Shown: piece by piece, positions 36,624 through 47,159 of the stretch
Layout: every line of letters begins with the position of its first letter
How positions within the stretch are numbered: the stretch's first letter is position 1
NCBI GenBank assembly: GCA_050084985.1
Contig: JBITNC010000001.1
Span: 146,196,001-146,260,000, forward strand
Origin: Nageia nagi
Lineage: Eukaryota > Pinophyta
Reading direction: 5' to 3'
DNA: 64,000 nucleotides
The notes under the pieces: model-generated
Seen by the model: the letters and a program-made list of their open reading frames with translations, nothing else
The model's database searches: none
Told to the model about the DNA's origin: nothing
Position numbers and translations under genes: made by a program

Positions 36624-37080
36624 TTGCTAATGAGGAAAGTATGATAACTTTCCAACCATAGATATCTAAAATATATTTTTCATATAATTAGAAAATTCTT
36701 TACATATATCATTTTTCCATCCATTGCATATGATATCATGTACATAGATAGTAATGATAAGTTGATAATTATGTTTAGTTTTAACATATAGGTTACCATG
36801 TGTCATAACCTTTTTAAACCTTTTCTATAGAAGATAATTATCTATCCATGAGAACCATGAACAACATTCTTATTTTAGGTTACATAAATCCTTTTTCAAT
36901 CTACAAACTATATTGGTATCTCTTGCTAGTTGAAAGCCATTCTATTGTTCAACGTAAACTTCTTCTAGGTTGCCATTCGAAAATATACATTTGATATCTA
37001 TTTTATATATCTTAAATTTCTTGTATGGTGGTAATGCTAGTAACATCCTAATTACATCCAATCTTTCTACCTACGTAAAA
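36550..37080 (-). pseudogene. Copia C reverse transcriptase core
   Basis: Minus-strand translation gives KIDIKCIFSNGNLEEVYVEQ (about 37,010-36,950), then VCRLKKDL, and LIITIYVHDII at about 36,765-36,730, the catalytic YVDDI in which the first Asp is His. Several stops are present. Confidence 0.75.
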
Positions 37081-37432
37081 AATTCATTAGAATCAATTTC
37101 TTCTATTTGAATAAATCCTTTATAAACTAATCTAGCTTTATTTCTAACCACCTTTCCCTCTTTATTCTACTTGTTCGTAAAGACCCACATTGTACTAATA
37201 ACATTCTTGTTATCCAATCTAGAAACCAATTGCCATATCTTGTTCTTATTCATATGATTCAACTCTAGTTCCATTTCCTTAACCTAGCTTTCATCTTTTA
37301 TTACTTTTGTAATATTTCTTAATTCAAAATAAGAAAGTAACATATAATTTATGTGGTCTTGAGTTTGGATAACTCTCCTTCTTGTTTGAACAACAATATG
37401 AAAATGTCCAATCATTTGTTGGCTTGTATGGT

Positions 37433-37693
37433 TTAATTACAAATGTTTTGTAGTTGCTTTTGGTTAGCTATGTGGTGATGAATTAGATGTTGCTTGTGGT
37501 AATCCCTTAGGTTATGTTGTTGGTGATTGTTATGGAGAGACTGATGGTGATGATCATGGTGAGGAGTATGGTAATGGATTAGGTGAGAATAGTGATGATT
37601 TTCCTCTTCTCTATCTTCATATATGGGATGATTATTATAGTTTTTTGACACTTGATCATTTCCTTCATCAACCTTTATATCTAAACTTTCCAC
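37433..37693 (-). pseudogene. Histidine-rich linker frame in Copia C pol
   Basis: An 86-codon open frame lies between the integrase and RT of Copia C. It starts with ESLDIKVDEGNDQVSKN and then becomes rich in His, Gln and Asn (HYHTPHHDHHHQSLHNNHQQH). The position is that of the variable Copia linker. The His tract comes from imperfect CAT/CAC repetition, probably slippage, and need not be functional. Confidence 0.5.
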
Positions 37694-38219
37694 AACCTTT
37701 CCAATTAACTTATTGTTGCATTAGTAGAATTTTCTTTTTCATGAGTAGCCATGAAAAATTCCTTCCTTAGCTCTATCTTCAAACTTATTAATATTTTATT
37801 TAGTATTTCTTATTTAACATTTAGTTCCAAAGATTTTAAAATATTTGAATGTAGAATTTCTTACAAACCATAACCTATATGGTAGTTTATTTTCATTTGG
37901 TCTAAGCATACATCTATTCTAAATGTGGATAACTATGTGTATTGCCTCTTTCCAAAACTTATCATTTATATTATGCTTAGTCATCATTATTATAGCCATA
38001 TCTTATACTATTCTACTCTTTATTTCTACAACACCATTTTTGTGGTGTTTTAGTAGCTAAAAATTATCTTTTGATGTCATATTTCTAACAGTATTTGGTA
38101 AACTCTACAAAAATGAATTATTCTCCTCCATACAATATGAGACATTTGATTATTCTACAATTCTAATTTTTAATCATGTTATTGAAACTCACAAACATAT
38201 CAAAACCTTTTGATTTATA

Positions 38220-38500
38220 CTTTAAAATATGTGACCATATCATTCTTAAGTAGTCATCTATAAATAATATAAAGCATTTATTACCATTCATACTTTTCAT
38301 TCTAGTTCATCCACATAGATCAATATGAACTAACTCAAAAGGTTTACTAGAATAATGTTCTTTATCCTTGAATTAGGTTTTGGTTTGCTTTCCTTTCTGA
38401 TATGGAAGATACATGTTGTTGGATGGCTTGGAGATGCTTAGCATATCCCTCATTGCCTCCTTTGTACTGGTGTTCTTTAAACTTTCAAAATTAATGTGTC
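38220..38500 (-). pseudogene. Copia C integrase remnant
   Basis: At about 38,300-38,220 the minus strand gives SMNGNKCFILFIDDYLRMIW, matching the integrase core 'PSLGGxRYFLLFIDDFSRMTW', including the second catalytic Asp region. Near 38,400 a decayed gag-pre-integrase end (KESKPK) is visible. Stops intervene. Confidence 0.7.
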
Positions 38501-38905
38501 CAAGTCTCTTGTACCATAACTAGGTAGTATATTGTTATCCAAGAAAATAAGATCCTTTAGTGTTTCAATTACAATATATAAATTATCTTTTATCTTCATT
38601 CTAGTTTTGACAAGTCATCTACCTTTTTATCTACTTCTTTCATATGCATATCTTGTGGATATCACATCATTACCTTTATCACATATTTGGTTGACACTCA
38701 ATAGGTTATGTTTCAATCAAATAACAAAGAGTACTTCTTCATAATTCATCTTTCCATTTTTCATTTTCACATATCCTTTACCAACTATTTTGGTACCATA
38801 ATTATTTTCAAACTTGATTGAACATCATTTGTATTATTGTATATTCTCAAAGTTTTAATTGTGCCTCATCTTGTGCTTTCTACAAATGCTATCAACAATC
38901 TAGGA

Positions 38906-40872
38906 TCATGGCTTTTTCTCAACCTTAAGAGCTACTTGATAAATTAATGATTTAGTTGCATCTTTATTTCTCTTTTTCCACTCTTTTTGAACTTTTGCAT
39001 TCTTCTCATAAACTTCTATTTTAGTTATTTTATGATTCTTCTTATTTGATTTGGATGAAGTGATTGCCTTACTTCTACAAAACTTTACTATGTGGCCATT
39101 ATTGTGATATTTAAAGCATTCCATGTTATTTTCTATTAAGATAACAAAAACATTTTGACATATAAAGTTGGTTGGTTTAATATTTAATCTATAATCAACA
39201 ACTAATGACTACACTTATAATAGTAACCAAAGAAGGCATTTTTGGAGCCAGGATAGGAATTATAAAATCTATTTGAATGATATTTATTATCATTTGATAT
39301 TCTTGTAAATATTATTATTTGCTAATCAACTATTGTTAATCTATAATAGTTAACAGCTTTTTTATTTATAGGTTTGCTAGTATTTATCTTCAAATCCTTG
39401 CTAATATCTTTCATTTATTACTTTGTATAAGGTGGCTTATGTTCAACTTTAGGTTCCTCTTTATTTAATGAACTTAAGGTATTACCTAGTTCAAATCCAA
39501 AACCAAACATAATCATTTGATACCTTTGTGCATTTAGTATCTTATTTAACTATTATGAGCTTTTGTTAAACCTGTAGCTTACACTAGCTTGTGTGGATAA
39601 CTTTTCAATCCCATTTCTTAAGTTAATTATATCCTCTTTAATATTATGATACATATCAATTCTTTTAGCTAGTTGAGTTTATTGATTTTCTTCTATTGCT
39701 TTAGCCTCAAATAATGAGACTAACAACTCTGGGACTTTATTATTCAATTCATCTTGTTTCTTGCTCATTTTTTTGTTTAAATTTCTTTCTAGAACAAGAT
39801 CTTCAAAACTAGAGATCAGTTCACCTTCCCAATATATGTTAGCCTCTACCTCATCATACTAAGGCTCTTATATTAGATTCAAATGTCATAAAATAGAGAA
39901 TAATCATGATCAACTTCTTGTTCATTGCTTTTCTTGTCATCAGAATCACTTTTTTTTTTTAAGATAAAGTTTTTCTTATTATTGCTAGATTTTCTAAAGC
40001 TCTTAGTATTTTTTTTATAATTATCACATCTATATTTACTTGCATAATCATTATTATGATTCCTATCTTTATAGGGATATTTATGTAAAAATGACCAACA
40101 ACTCCATGGTTAAAGCATTTGAAGGGGAGCTTACCTTTGTATTTTCTTTGATCCCTATTGATCTCTCCATTAAAAATTTAATTCTTAAAAATCTAATGGC
40201 TCATCTTCATATGAACCTTCTTTAGATTTAGAACTCCTAGAAAATTTGAAAATAACTTTCTTATCTCTAAATTTAGTCTTACCAATCCTCATTTCATAAG
40301 TAATAAATGCTCCATGCATTCCATCCAAAGAGAAAGCATTCAAATCCTTTGCCCCTTCAATAATTGATACTTTGGTATCAAATCTAGTGATAATGATATT
40401 AAGATCTTCTTGACAATCATGTTATCAACATTCTACTTTCCTAATCACCTAATGGAATTGATCATTTAAATAAATCTAAGAACATAGAATACAATATTCT
40501 CTTCATTATTAATATTCAACCCTTCAAACTAAGATCTAAACATTTGCAACTTAGTCATCTTTATCTTATCATTATCTTAATGGATGATTTATATTTTATC
40601 CCACATTCCTTTTGTATATTTGCATTCTCTAATATTTACTAGCTTTCTATAGACTAGTTTACACATAATTGCATTCTTTTCTTTAGAATCATTTTCATAA
40701 AGTTTCTTACTAGTTGCATCAGTTGGAAGAGTAGGAAATGTATATCCTAATTTAACAACATCCAATATATGAAATCCTAGGGTACAAGATATGTTTGTAT
40801 TCTAAGCCTATAAAAGGCATAATTAGTTATATCAACTATAGATGCTTTATTATATAAACAACCTTCTCTAGT
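38906..40872 (-). pseudogene. Copia C gag with zinc knuckle
   Basis: Gag start is near 40,872: minus-strand ITNYAFYRLRIQTYLVP, then LGYTFPTLPTDATSKKLYEND and KEKNAIMC, the DUF4219/UBN2-type Copia gag. The 72-codon frame 39,124-38,906 starts MECFKYHNNGHIVKFCRSK, a CCHC knuckle with its second Cys replaced by Tyr, followed by a lysine-rich tail. Frame changes and stops separate the pieces. Confidence 0.75.
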
Positions 40873-40930
40873 CAACATAGTGTCACTCCTTGGATCCCCC
40901 TTAGTTGATTAGGCCTATTAAAGAAACTTG

Positions 40931-40942
40931 TCTTTGATACAA
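40931..40942 (-). other. Copia C primer-binding site
   Basis: The minus strand reads TTGTATCAAAGA just inside the 5' LTR, a 9-of-12 match to TGGTATCAGAGC. Confidence 0.55.
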
Positions 40943-40946
40943 AGTA

Positions 40947-43576
40947 TTGAACTCCAAGTGATGATGAGAAAGGGGATGAATCAATGTGATAAATTAAAAT
41001 ATAATTTTTTAACTAACCAATTAAAATAGAGTAGACAAAAAATTAAATAGAGTAAGCACTAGAAGAAGACATTATACAACATAATATATAATGATGTTCA
41101 CCAAAGTGGCTACATCCCCAAATAAGATTTCTAGGTTCATAGTCCAAATCCAACTATTAGAAAGCATCAACAATACAAAAATTTTATTGACATCAACCAA
41201 ATGGAGAATCAAACCTAAATTTATTAGCTCTAACTGAAAGTAGCACCAATCTCTTCTTGCTTTACCAAAACCAATCAAAGGGAATACCAATCCCTCTTGT
41301 CAAGTACCAACTTAAAAAACTAATAGTTCAAAAAAAGTTGATAAGAAATTTTCAAAGCCTTACTTAAATACCCTCATTGGTCTAGTTATTCAACCTTCAC
41401 TCTACTAGCTATCATTAATTGAATCTTGTTAATAGTCATCATAGCCACTTCCCTATCATATTTACCAATCTATAATAATTTTAACATTGTTGATATTACA
41501 TACATATACCATATTACAATAGTCATGTATTTTATCCAATTTTCTCCATCCATGTTGTACATACTCTATTTTCCTTTCTCTTTATTATTATAAGAAAAAC
41601 TTTATCTTAATATGTTCCTTTGATATAAGATACTCATTCCACAACTCTTGTAATTGCTATTGGATGAAATAAACTCTCCATACACATCTCTGGTAGTTAA
41701 AAATATATGTAACTTTCAAATCCATATTTTAAATTCATTACAATATGATAGTAATGATTTTTGAGTTACATAACAACTCCTAAATATACATATCCATTCC
41801 TTCGATAGTAATTCAATGCTAGTAATGGTTAATAAATAATGTTACATACACCAGTACACTACATGTAATTTCTATACCCTATCCATGAGGTTTGAATCTC
41901 CTTTATGCTTCCTAACACTATTCCTTTCCTACTAGTAGCTGATATCTCATTCATGTTACTATTTAGGCCCCTCATATGCTTTTTGGTATAAGATCTAGTA
42001 TTAAATCTTCGATCTAGTATTTAAACTTCTTTACTTGTAATTTTGCTTATTGTTCATTCTTGCTTCTTAATTATCAACACTAAATTAATCCCTCAACCTT
42101 TATTTCAATGAATAAAACCCTCTTTCACATATCCATGCTTCACATAGATTGGAATTAGCATTATTATGCCTTATCTTATATCACTTATATCATCCTAATA
42201 TCATATACTGATTGCGTATTTGTGTTTTTGCTTCATTAGTACCTTCAATTTTATTCTCAATATAATCTCACCTTATGTATCGAATTCAAATTATATTTGG
42301 TAACCATATCATTGCTTATATTATCCATCAAATCCTTTTCCCTTTCTTGCTTATTGATCCTTAACTTGTTCATGAAAGAGCCCTTTGACCTTAATTACTG
42401 ATCTTAGTGTATATTTTCATATCTTCATTTTGATGATGTCACATAGATTGGAATTAGTGTTATTATGCCTTATCATCTATCACTTATATCATCCTAATAT
42501 CATCTATAGATCATTCCTTTGTATTTTTGCTTCATAAGTACCTTAAATTTTCTTCTCAACACAATCTCACCTCAGGTACCAGATTCAAAATATATTTGGT
42601 AATCAACTTCTTACTTATATTATCCATTAGATCCTTTTTCCTTTTCTTTCTTGTTGATCCTTAACTCATTCATCAAAGAGCCCTTTGATATTAATTACTA
42701 ATCTTAGTGTATATTTTCATATCTTCATTTTATTGATGTCACATATCAATAACTCCTTAGATATATTTTCCTTATTGGTACTTAACTTCATCCTTATGGA
42801 GCCTTTTGAAATACATCACTAGATTTAGAGTATTTTAAGAAACCTTTTAATTGATGACATGACTCTCTAGGAGCCTTCACTTTATCCTATTGTTTTAGTA
42901 CTTAACTTTTTCATCTTTTTAACCCTTTCATCTAAGGTGTGAAACTTAATATTAATTAAATAAGTATCTCTTCACTAACATCACATGCTAGATTTTGTAT
43001 ATTCTTAACTATCATCGCACCACCGGAACATGTACAATTTTTGTATGAATCTCTTTACTAGTTCTCAAGGATTCCTCCTTTGGATCCTTTCGTTCTCTCT
43101 ATCAAACTTGGTGTATTTTCATCAAACATCAAAATGTTGATGTCACCTACCAAACACCTTTCTATTCTTGATGTTTATTGATCTTGAAGTCTATGACTCC
43201 TTTAGTTTTTTTATCAAGATGATAAACATACTATTTGATCAAGATCATAAACATCATCCACCAATATCCTATTCCTTTATCTTCCTTTAATGGTACTTTA
43301 ACGACTCATTGTGCTAGCCTTCCATCCTCACTACTTGACTTAGTGTAAATTAGGCCACTATCACCATGATGATATCATTATCTAGAATTACTCCATTTGA
43401 CTTAGTTTAGCCATTAACTTCATGATTTTTTGGAACACCATTGTTCTACTATTATCATCATTCAAAATTAATTCATTTTCTCTATTCAACTAAGAATATA
43501 TACCATCTCAACACCTAACATGCTTCTTACTATGTTGACACTATGCTAACAAAATTGAAAATCTCTCTATATTAAG
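40947..43576 (-). repeat. Copia C 5' LTR (about 2.6 kb)
   Basis: Delimited by the primer-binding site on the left and by a start shared with the 3' LTR stub on the right (TTAATATAGAGA…CAACATAGTAAGAAG on the minus strand). Most of it also matches the inverted LTR fragment at 29,470-31,515. Part of the length is a 299-bp internal duplication. A 72-codon minus-strand frame (41,072-41,290) lies in it and has no recognisable product. Confidence 0.75.
42141..42739. repeat. 299-bp tandem duplication in the Copia C LTR
   Basis: Two consecutive units start at CACATAGATTGGAATTAG (42,141 and 42,440). They share TATATCATCCTAATATCAT, AGAGCCCTTTGA and TTAGTGTATATTTTCATATC in the same order. A third, shorter and diverged unit may start at about 42,740. 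The homologous LTR fragment at 29.5-31.5 kb has a single unit. Confidence 0.85.
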
Positions 43577-43754
43577 ATTTTCTCCCTAATTCTCAATAAC
43601 ATCTTGTTAATGGGCATCTTGAAGATGATTTATTTTTGATAATTAGGTAATATTATTTATCCTTTTTAACTTATATAAAAAATTGAATGCATACTATCTA
43701 TCTTCAAGATGTAGTGTACAATGAAGAAAACTTTTTATTATAAGAAATACTTGA

Positions 43755-43996
43755 TTTTAAGATCCTAGTGTGTGACCTTAACCACTACCTCAGGGTTTTT
43801 GTGTAATGGTTCATTACATTTGGTATAAAAGCCTACACCATGGGTTCTCATCATGGAGTAAAAGGTGAGAGTCTAGAGTCTCATACATGCTAGCAACCCT
43901 ACTAGATTCTAGGTTATGAAGCATGGTGGGATGTTAAGATCCTTATGTGTGACCTTAAGCACTACCTCAAGGGTTTTGGTATAGTCATTCATTATA
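43755..43996 (+). mobile_element. TRIM/SMART-like miniature LTR element (242 bp)
   Basis: Two direct repeats, 43,755-43,818 and 43,932-43,996, are about 64 bp each and share AAGATCC, TGTGTGACCTTAA and CACTACCTCA. They flank 113 bp. The first internal bases are TTTGGTATAAAAGCC, an initiator-Met-type primer-binding site (10 of 12), and the last are ATGGTGGGA, a purine-rich tract before the second repeat. The element is bordered by CTTGA (43,750-43,754) and GTTGA (43,997-44,001), a 5-bp target-site duplication with one mismatch. It has no coding capacity, so movement would depend on proteins of another element. It interrupts LINE D between the RT catalytic box and the thumb. Confidence 0.7.
43821..43832 (+). 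other. Primer-binding site of the TRIM-like element
   Basis: TGGTATAAAAGC, adjacent to the first short LTR, against the canonical TGGTATCAGAGC. Confidence 0.65.
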
Positions 43997-46194
43997 GTTG
44001 AAAGGTTTATCCTTGAATGATTGCTGTAATTTAATGGTAGTGAATTCAACTTGGATAATTTTTAAAAAGTTGGGGTATTTCCTATGCCTTTTAAGGTTTC
44101 CCTACTTCTAGCTTTGATAGTATACAATTAGAAAGTGGAATATAAACTAACTTATTAGTCATTTAAAAAACTTTCCCTGCCTAAGAAATCTTAGCTATGC
44201 TCTAAAATTTTATTTATTATGTATGTGTATTGCTCATCTTGCTAGGTTCCCTCCAAATCCTTCTATAAGAAGCTTGAGAATCTTATAAAAGATTTTTTCA
44301 AGATCGATGATGCTATTAAAAAAGGATTCTAAGAGTTTCTTAGAAGGTGTGTTTTCCTTCAAAAATCCTATAGAGGCATGACATATTTTTATTGTAAAAG
44401 GTAAGGATTTTCTTTAAGTGAAAAATATATCATTTGTACATTAACAGGTGATGAAGATTAGAAAGTTCTTCATCAAACATGACCACTCTCATTATTTTCC
44501 TTAGGGTAAGAGATTATGAAAAGTTCTTAGCTTGCAAGCTATCCTTACTACTCCTATTGTAATTAATATTTTTGGCTCTTCTATTAGCAATAATATTTAG
44601 AAAACATGTGAGGCTTTCAAATGATGGTTTTTCAAGAAAAGAAAAAGATACTCAAGTAGGAGTTTCCATTTCTTCTATTAATATTTGGTAGTCCATTGCT
44701 ATACTTTACAACAGCTTATCTCTTTCTTAGGTTAAATGGATAAGAGACATTAAAATAATTAATTGCTTATATTCTTAACTTCTATTTCATGCATACTCGA
44801 TATCAAATCCCATGGGAACTCTTTTAAAAAAAAATTAGTCTTAAAGGAGAAGATAAATATACTTCTGACATGGTTATTGGGAAAACTCTTTTTGTATTTG
44901 GAATAAAATATACAAGCAATTTTAGAGATAATGGTGGGTGGAATAAATTTTGCCTAAGGATGTACCCTTTTTATAGTAAAAAGGTAATGTGGGATATAGT
45001 TTACTTTCTTTTCATATTCTCATATCTTCTACTCTGAATGAGAAGTAAGATTTAGTTTTTCTCCTTCCATGTGGAGTATTCAATTTAAAATGGTTTGGGA
45101 ATCCTATATTGAACAAAAAAAATCTTTTTTTCTTCATGTTAAATTAATTGAGTATTACATTTCAGGTGCAACCTCAAACACTTGGGGGACATTAAAAATA
45201 TTACCTATTATTTTAGTGGCTAAGATGATGATTCAATGAATTTCTTTGCAATTGCAAGCATTTCCCACTTCCTTGGAAATAACTTCTTTCTTTCTTTTGA
45301 CATTTTATGTTGAGCACTTTCACTTGGTCATATGCTATTATGGGAAACCCCATTGAATTTTTTTTAAAGAGTGATTTTTGTATGGAGCAAATTTCTAATC
45401 AAAACCCTTTTTCATCTTCAAAAATATATGCAACAAATCAATTTTGTCTCATCAAGAACCTTGAGTTTCATTTTCTTTTGTTGATAAATATAGTATTTTT
45501 ACGATTGTTGGTTGCAAATCTTTATACAATTGGAGAAAGTCAATATAGAGATACAACACTTACAGAGTTTGATGGACCATTGGGGGAATGATTCATGCAA
45601 TATAGGTTAAATTCCTCCTAGTTCCGCATCCACAAACCACTCTAGCTCACACTTTGAGTAACGTTGAGGCTTTAAACCTTATCCTCTATATTCTTTTACA
45701 AATAGAAAATAGTCATAGCCCCCTCTCTAATGTAAATGCCTAGAAATAGATGGAAGGAGCTCCTTATGTCACATCAGTGGTTAGGATGTGCATTCAAAAA
45801 AATTGAAATATTTTATCGAGTGGGGAAAGGCTACTACAACCACCACTATCCATTGGGAAACTAACGATACAAATGCCCATAATGATCTTGGACAGAATGC
45901 CACTTAGTTTCCTTGAATAGTGGATGATACTTTGTTTGTGGGAAGGATAATTTCCAGCTGAATCCCCCACGTTTCACCAATCTTCAATATTATAATGGAT
46001 ATTTTATTACATTACCTACTTTGAACATGTATTTTAATTTTATTGATATCATGTTTGTTTAATATTGTGTTATGAATTTCTTAAGATTATTTATTAATGT
46101 GATCTTGAGTTATACTAATCCCACCTAACTCTTTTTATATCAATGAGTTTTTTATTAAAAAAATAACTATTTTTATGTCAGAATTACGAACTTA

Positions 46195-46590
46195 ATGCTT
46201 TCAAATGAATAGTGTTACTAACTCGTTTGACACTTTGAGAACCTGTTATAGAATGTAACAGTCAATATCTCTTAATTTGGGATTTTATTATTCGCTGCGT
46301 AATCACGAAGAAAATTGCGAGACAGAGATTTATTCGGTGAACATATTCTACGTAATCACGATAGTTTCCTTGAGAAGAAGAATCTATGCGATAACACTTC
46401 TTATCAATTACTTATGATTTCATTATTCGTTGCGTAATCAGCAAGTAGACTATAGAATACTAACTTGAACATTTTCAATAATCAATGTGAATTTATTCGT
46501 TGACGATATTGTTTGCGATTCCACCTCCGATCACGACATCAAATGTTTAATATAATCTACATGAAAATCCTCCGAATTCTTCATTCCGTA
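46195..46590 (+). promoter_or_regulatory. Inverted copy of the broken gene's 5' flank
   Basis: The reverse complement of about 3,870-4,220 aligns here. Shared strings include AACCTGT…TGTAACAG, ATTCGCTGCGTAATCA, TTCCTTGAGAAGAAG and CAATGTGAATTTATTCGTTGACGATA. It contains three TGCGTAATCA-like motifs and lies directly upstream of the paralogous coding remnant. The promoter role is inferred from position. Confidence 0.6.
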
Positions 46591-47150
46591 TGACTAGGGG
46601 TCACTGTGATGCTAAGCTTCAAATTAGTCTCCAAGGGCCCTCCAGACGAATCCATGGCCTCTTTATCTTTTTCGTATACTTATGAGAGCAGAATCGACGA
46701 TGCTGATGGCGAACAATCTTGGTCTCAGGGAGACTACTTTTATCGATTCTCCGAGAAAGGATATGATCTTCTTCCCATTTCAAGCTGTCAAAAGAAAGGA
46801 GAAGTAACCATTTACTGTTTGTCCTTTACTCATTCAATTAACGATTTGTTTGCCTGCAAAACCGAGCTGCTAATAATGGGTTCAGAATGGAAAACCGTTA
46901 TGATTTTACACAGTCCATAGATTCTTTTGCTGTTTTCGACATACACGATGGATATGGGCGTGCAATTAATTATGTCACCAAAAAATTCTACACATTCGGA
47001 AGGTGCATCATGCATAAGGAAAGCTCAAATCTGAGGGCTTTTAATTGTAAGCCTTCGCCTCTTCTTTCTCAGGTTGCATTCACCACTACCTCTGCCTCAG
47101 GTCCAACTCCCCACATTCATATGAAGAGAGATTTGCATCGCATAACGTGA
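46591..47150 (+). pseudogene. Paralogue of the broken gene, 5'-truncated and internally deleted
   Basis: Matches the minus-strand gene at 2.4-3.6 kb. SFSYTYESRIDDADGEQSWS and YDLLPISSCQKKGEVTIYCL (46,660-46,830) correspond to the middle; after a frame change near 46,890, DSFAVFDIHDGYGRA and YVTKKFYTFGR match the end. Compared with the first copy it lacks the first 125 or so codons. It also lacks the codons between NDL and FACKTELLIM and those between GS and EWKT. A breakpoint near 46,590 joins upstream flank directly to mid-gene sequence. It has a higher G+C content than the surroundings. Confidence 0.65.
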
Positions 47151-47159
47151 GATCATTTG

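Larger units (their letters stand above)
35511..43576 (-). mobile_element. Copia C, large decayed Copia element with truncated 3' LTR
   Basis: A minus-strand element with 5' LTR (40,947-43,576), primer-binding site (40,931-40,942), gag (about 40,872-38,906), integrase (about 38,500-38,220), RT (about 37,050-36,550), RNase H (36,623-35,900), a polypurine tract (35,580-35,592) and a 3' LTR reduced to about 69 bases. Its LTR is over 2 kb, long for Copia. It split a LINE, whose halves lie at 31.5-33.2 kb and 43.6-46.2 kb. Confidence 0.8.
43577..46165 (+). mobile_element. LINE D, 3' half
   Basis: Plus-strand frames give LVNGHLEDDLFLI at 43,603-43,641, the RT box 'LVNGHFADDSFLTL' with Ala to Glu. 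After a TRIM insertion come IQLG and WGISYAF ('WIQPGxxFRxLGIPF') near 44,050-44,090, and then the thumb region (CLRNLSYALKFY; AHLARFPPNPS) near 44,170-44,270. The same thumb string is in LINE E at about 56,930. The 3' part is decayed; an end at about 46,165 is suggested by ATCAATGAGTTTTTTATTAAAAAAA. It continues the LINE whose 5' half is at 31.5-33.2 kb. The 94-codon frame at 45,307-45,591 is probably part of its 3' region. Confidence 0.65.

Noticed and set aside
41072-41290. 72-codon minus-strand frame as a possible gene
   Set aside because: It is inside the Copia C LTR, and the homologous LTR at about 31.3-31.5 kb does not keep the frame.
41885-41905. B-box-like GGTTTGAATCTCC
   Set aside because: No A box at the right distance, and it is ordinary LTR sequence shared with the 30.7-kb fragment.
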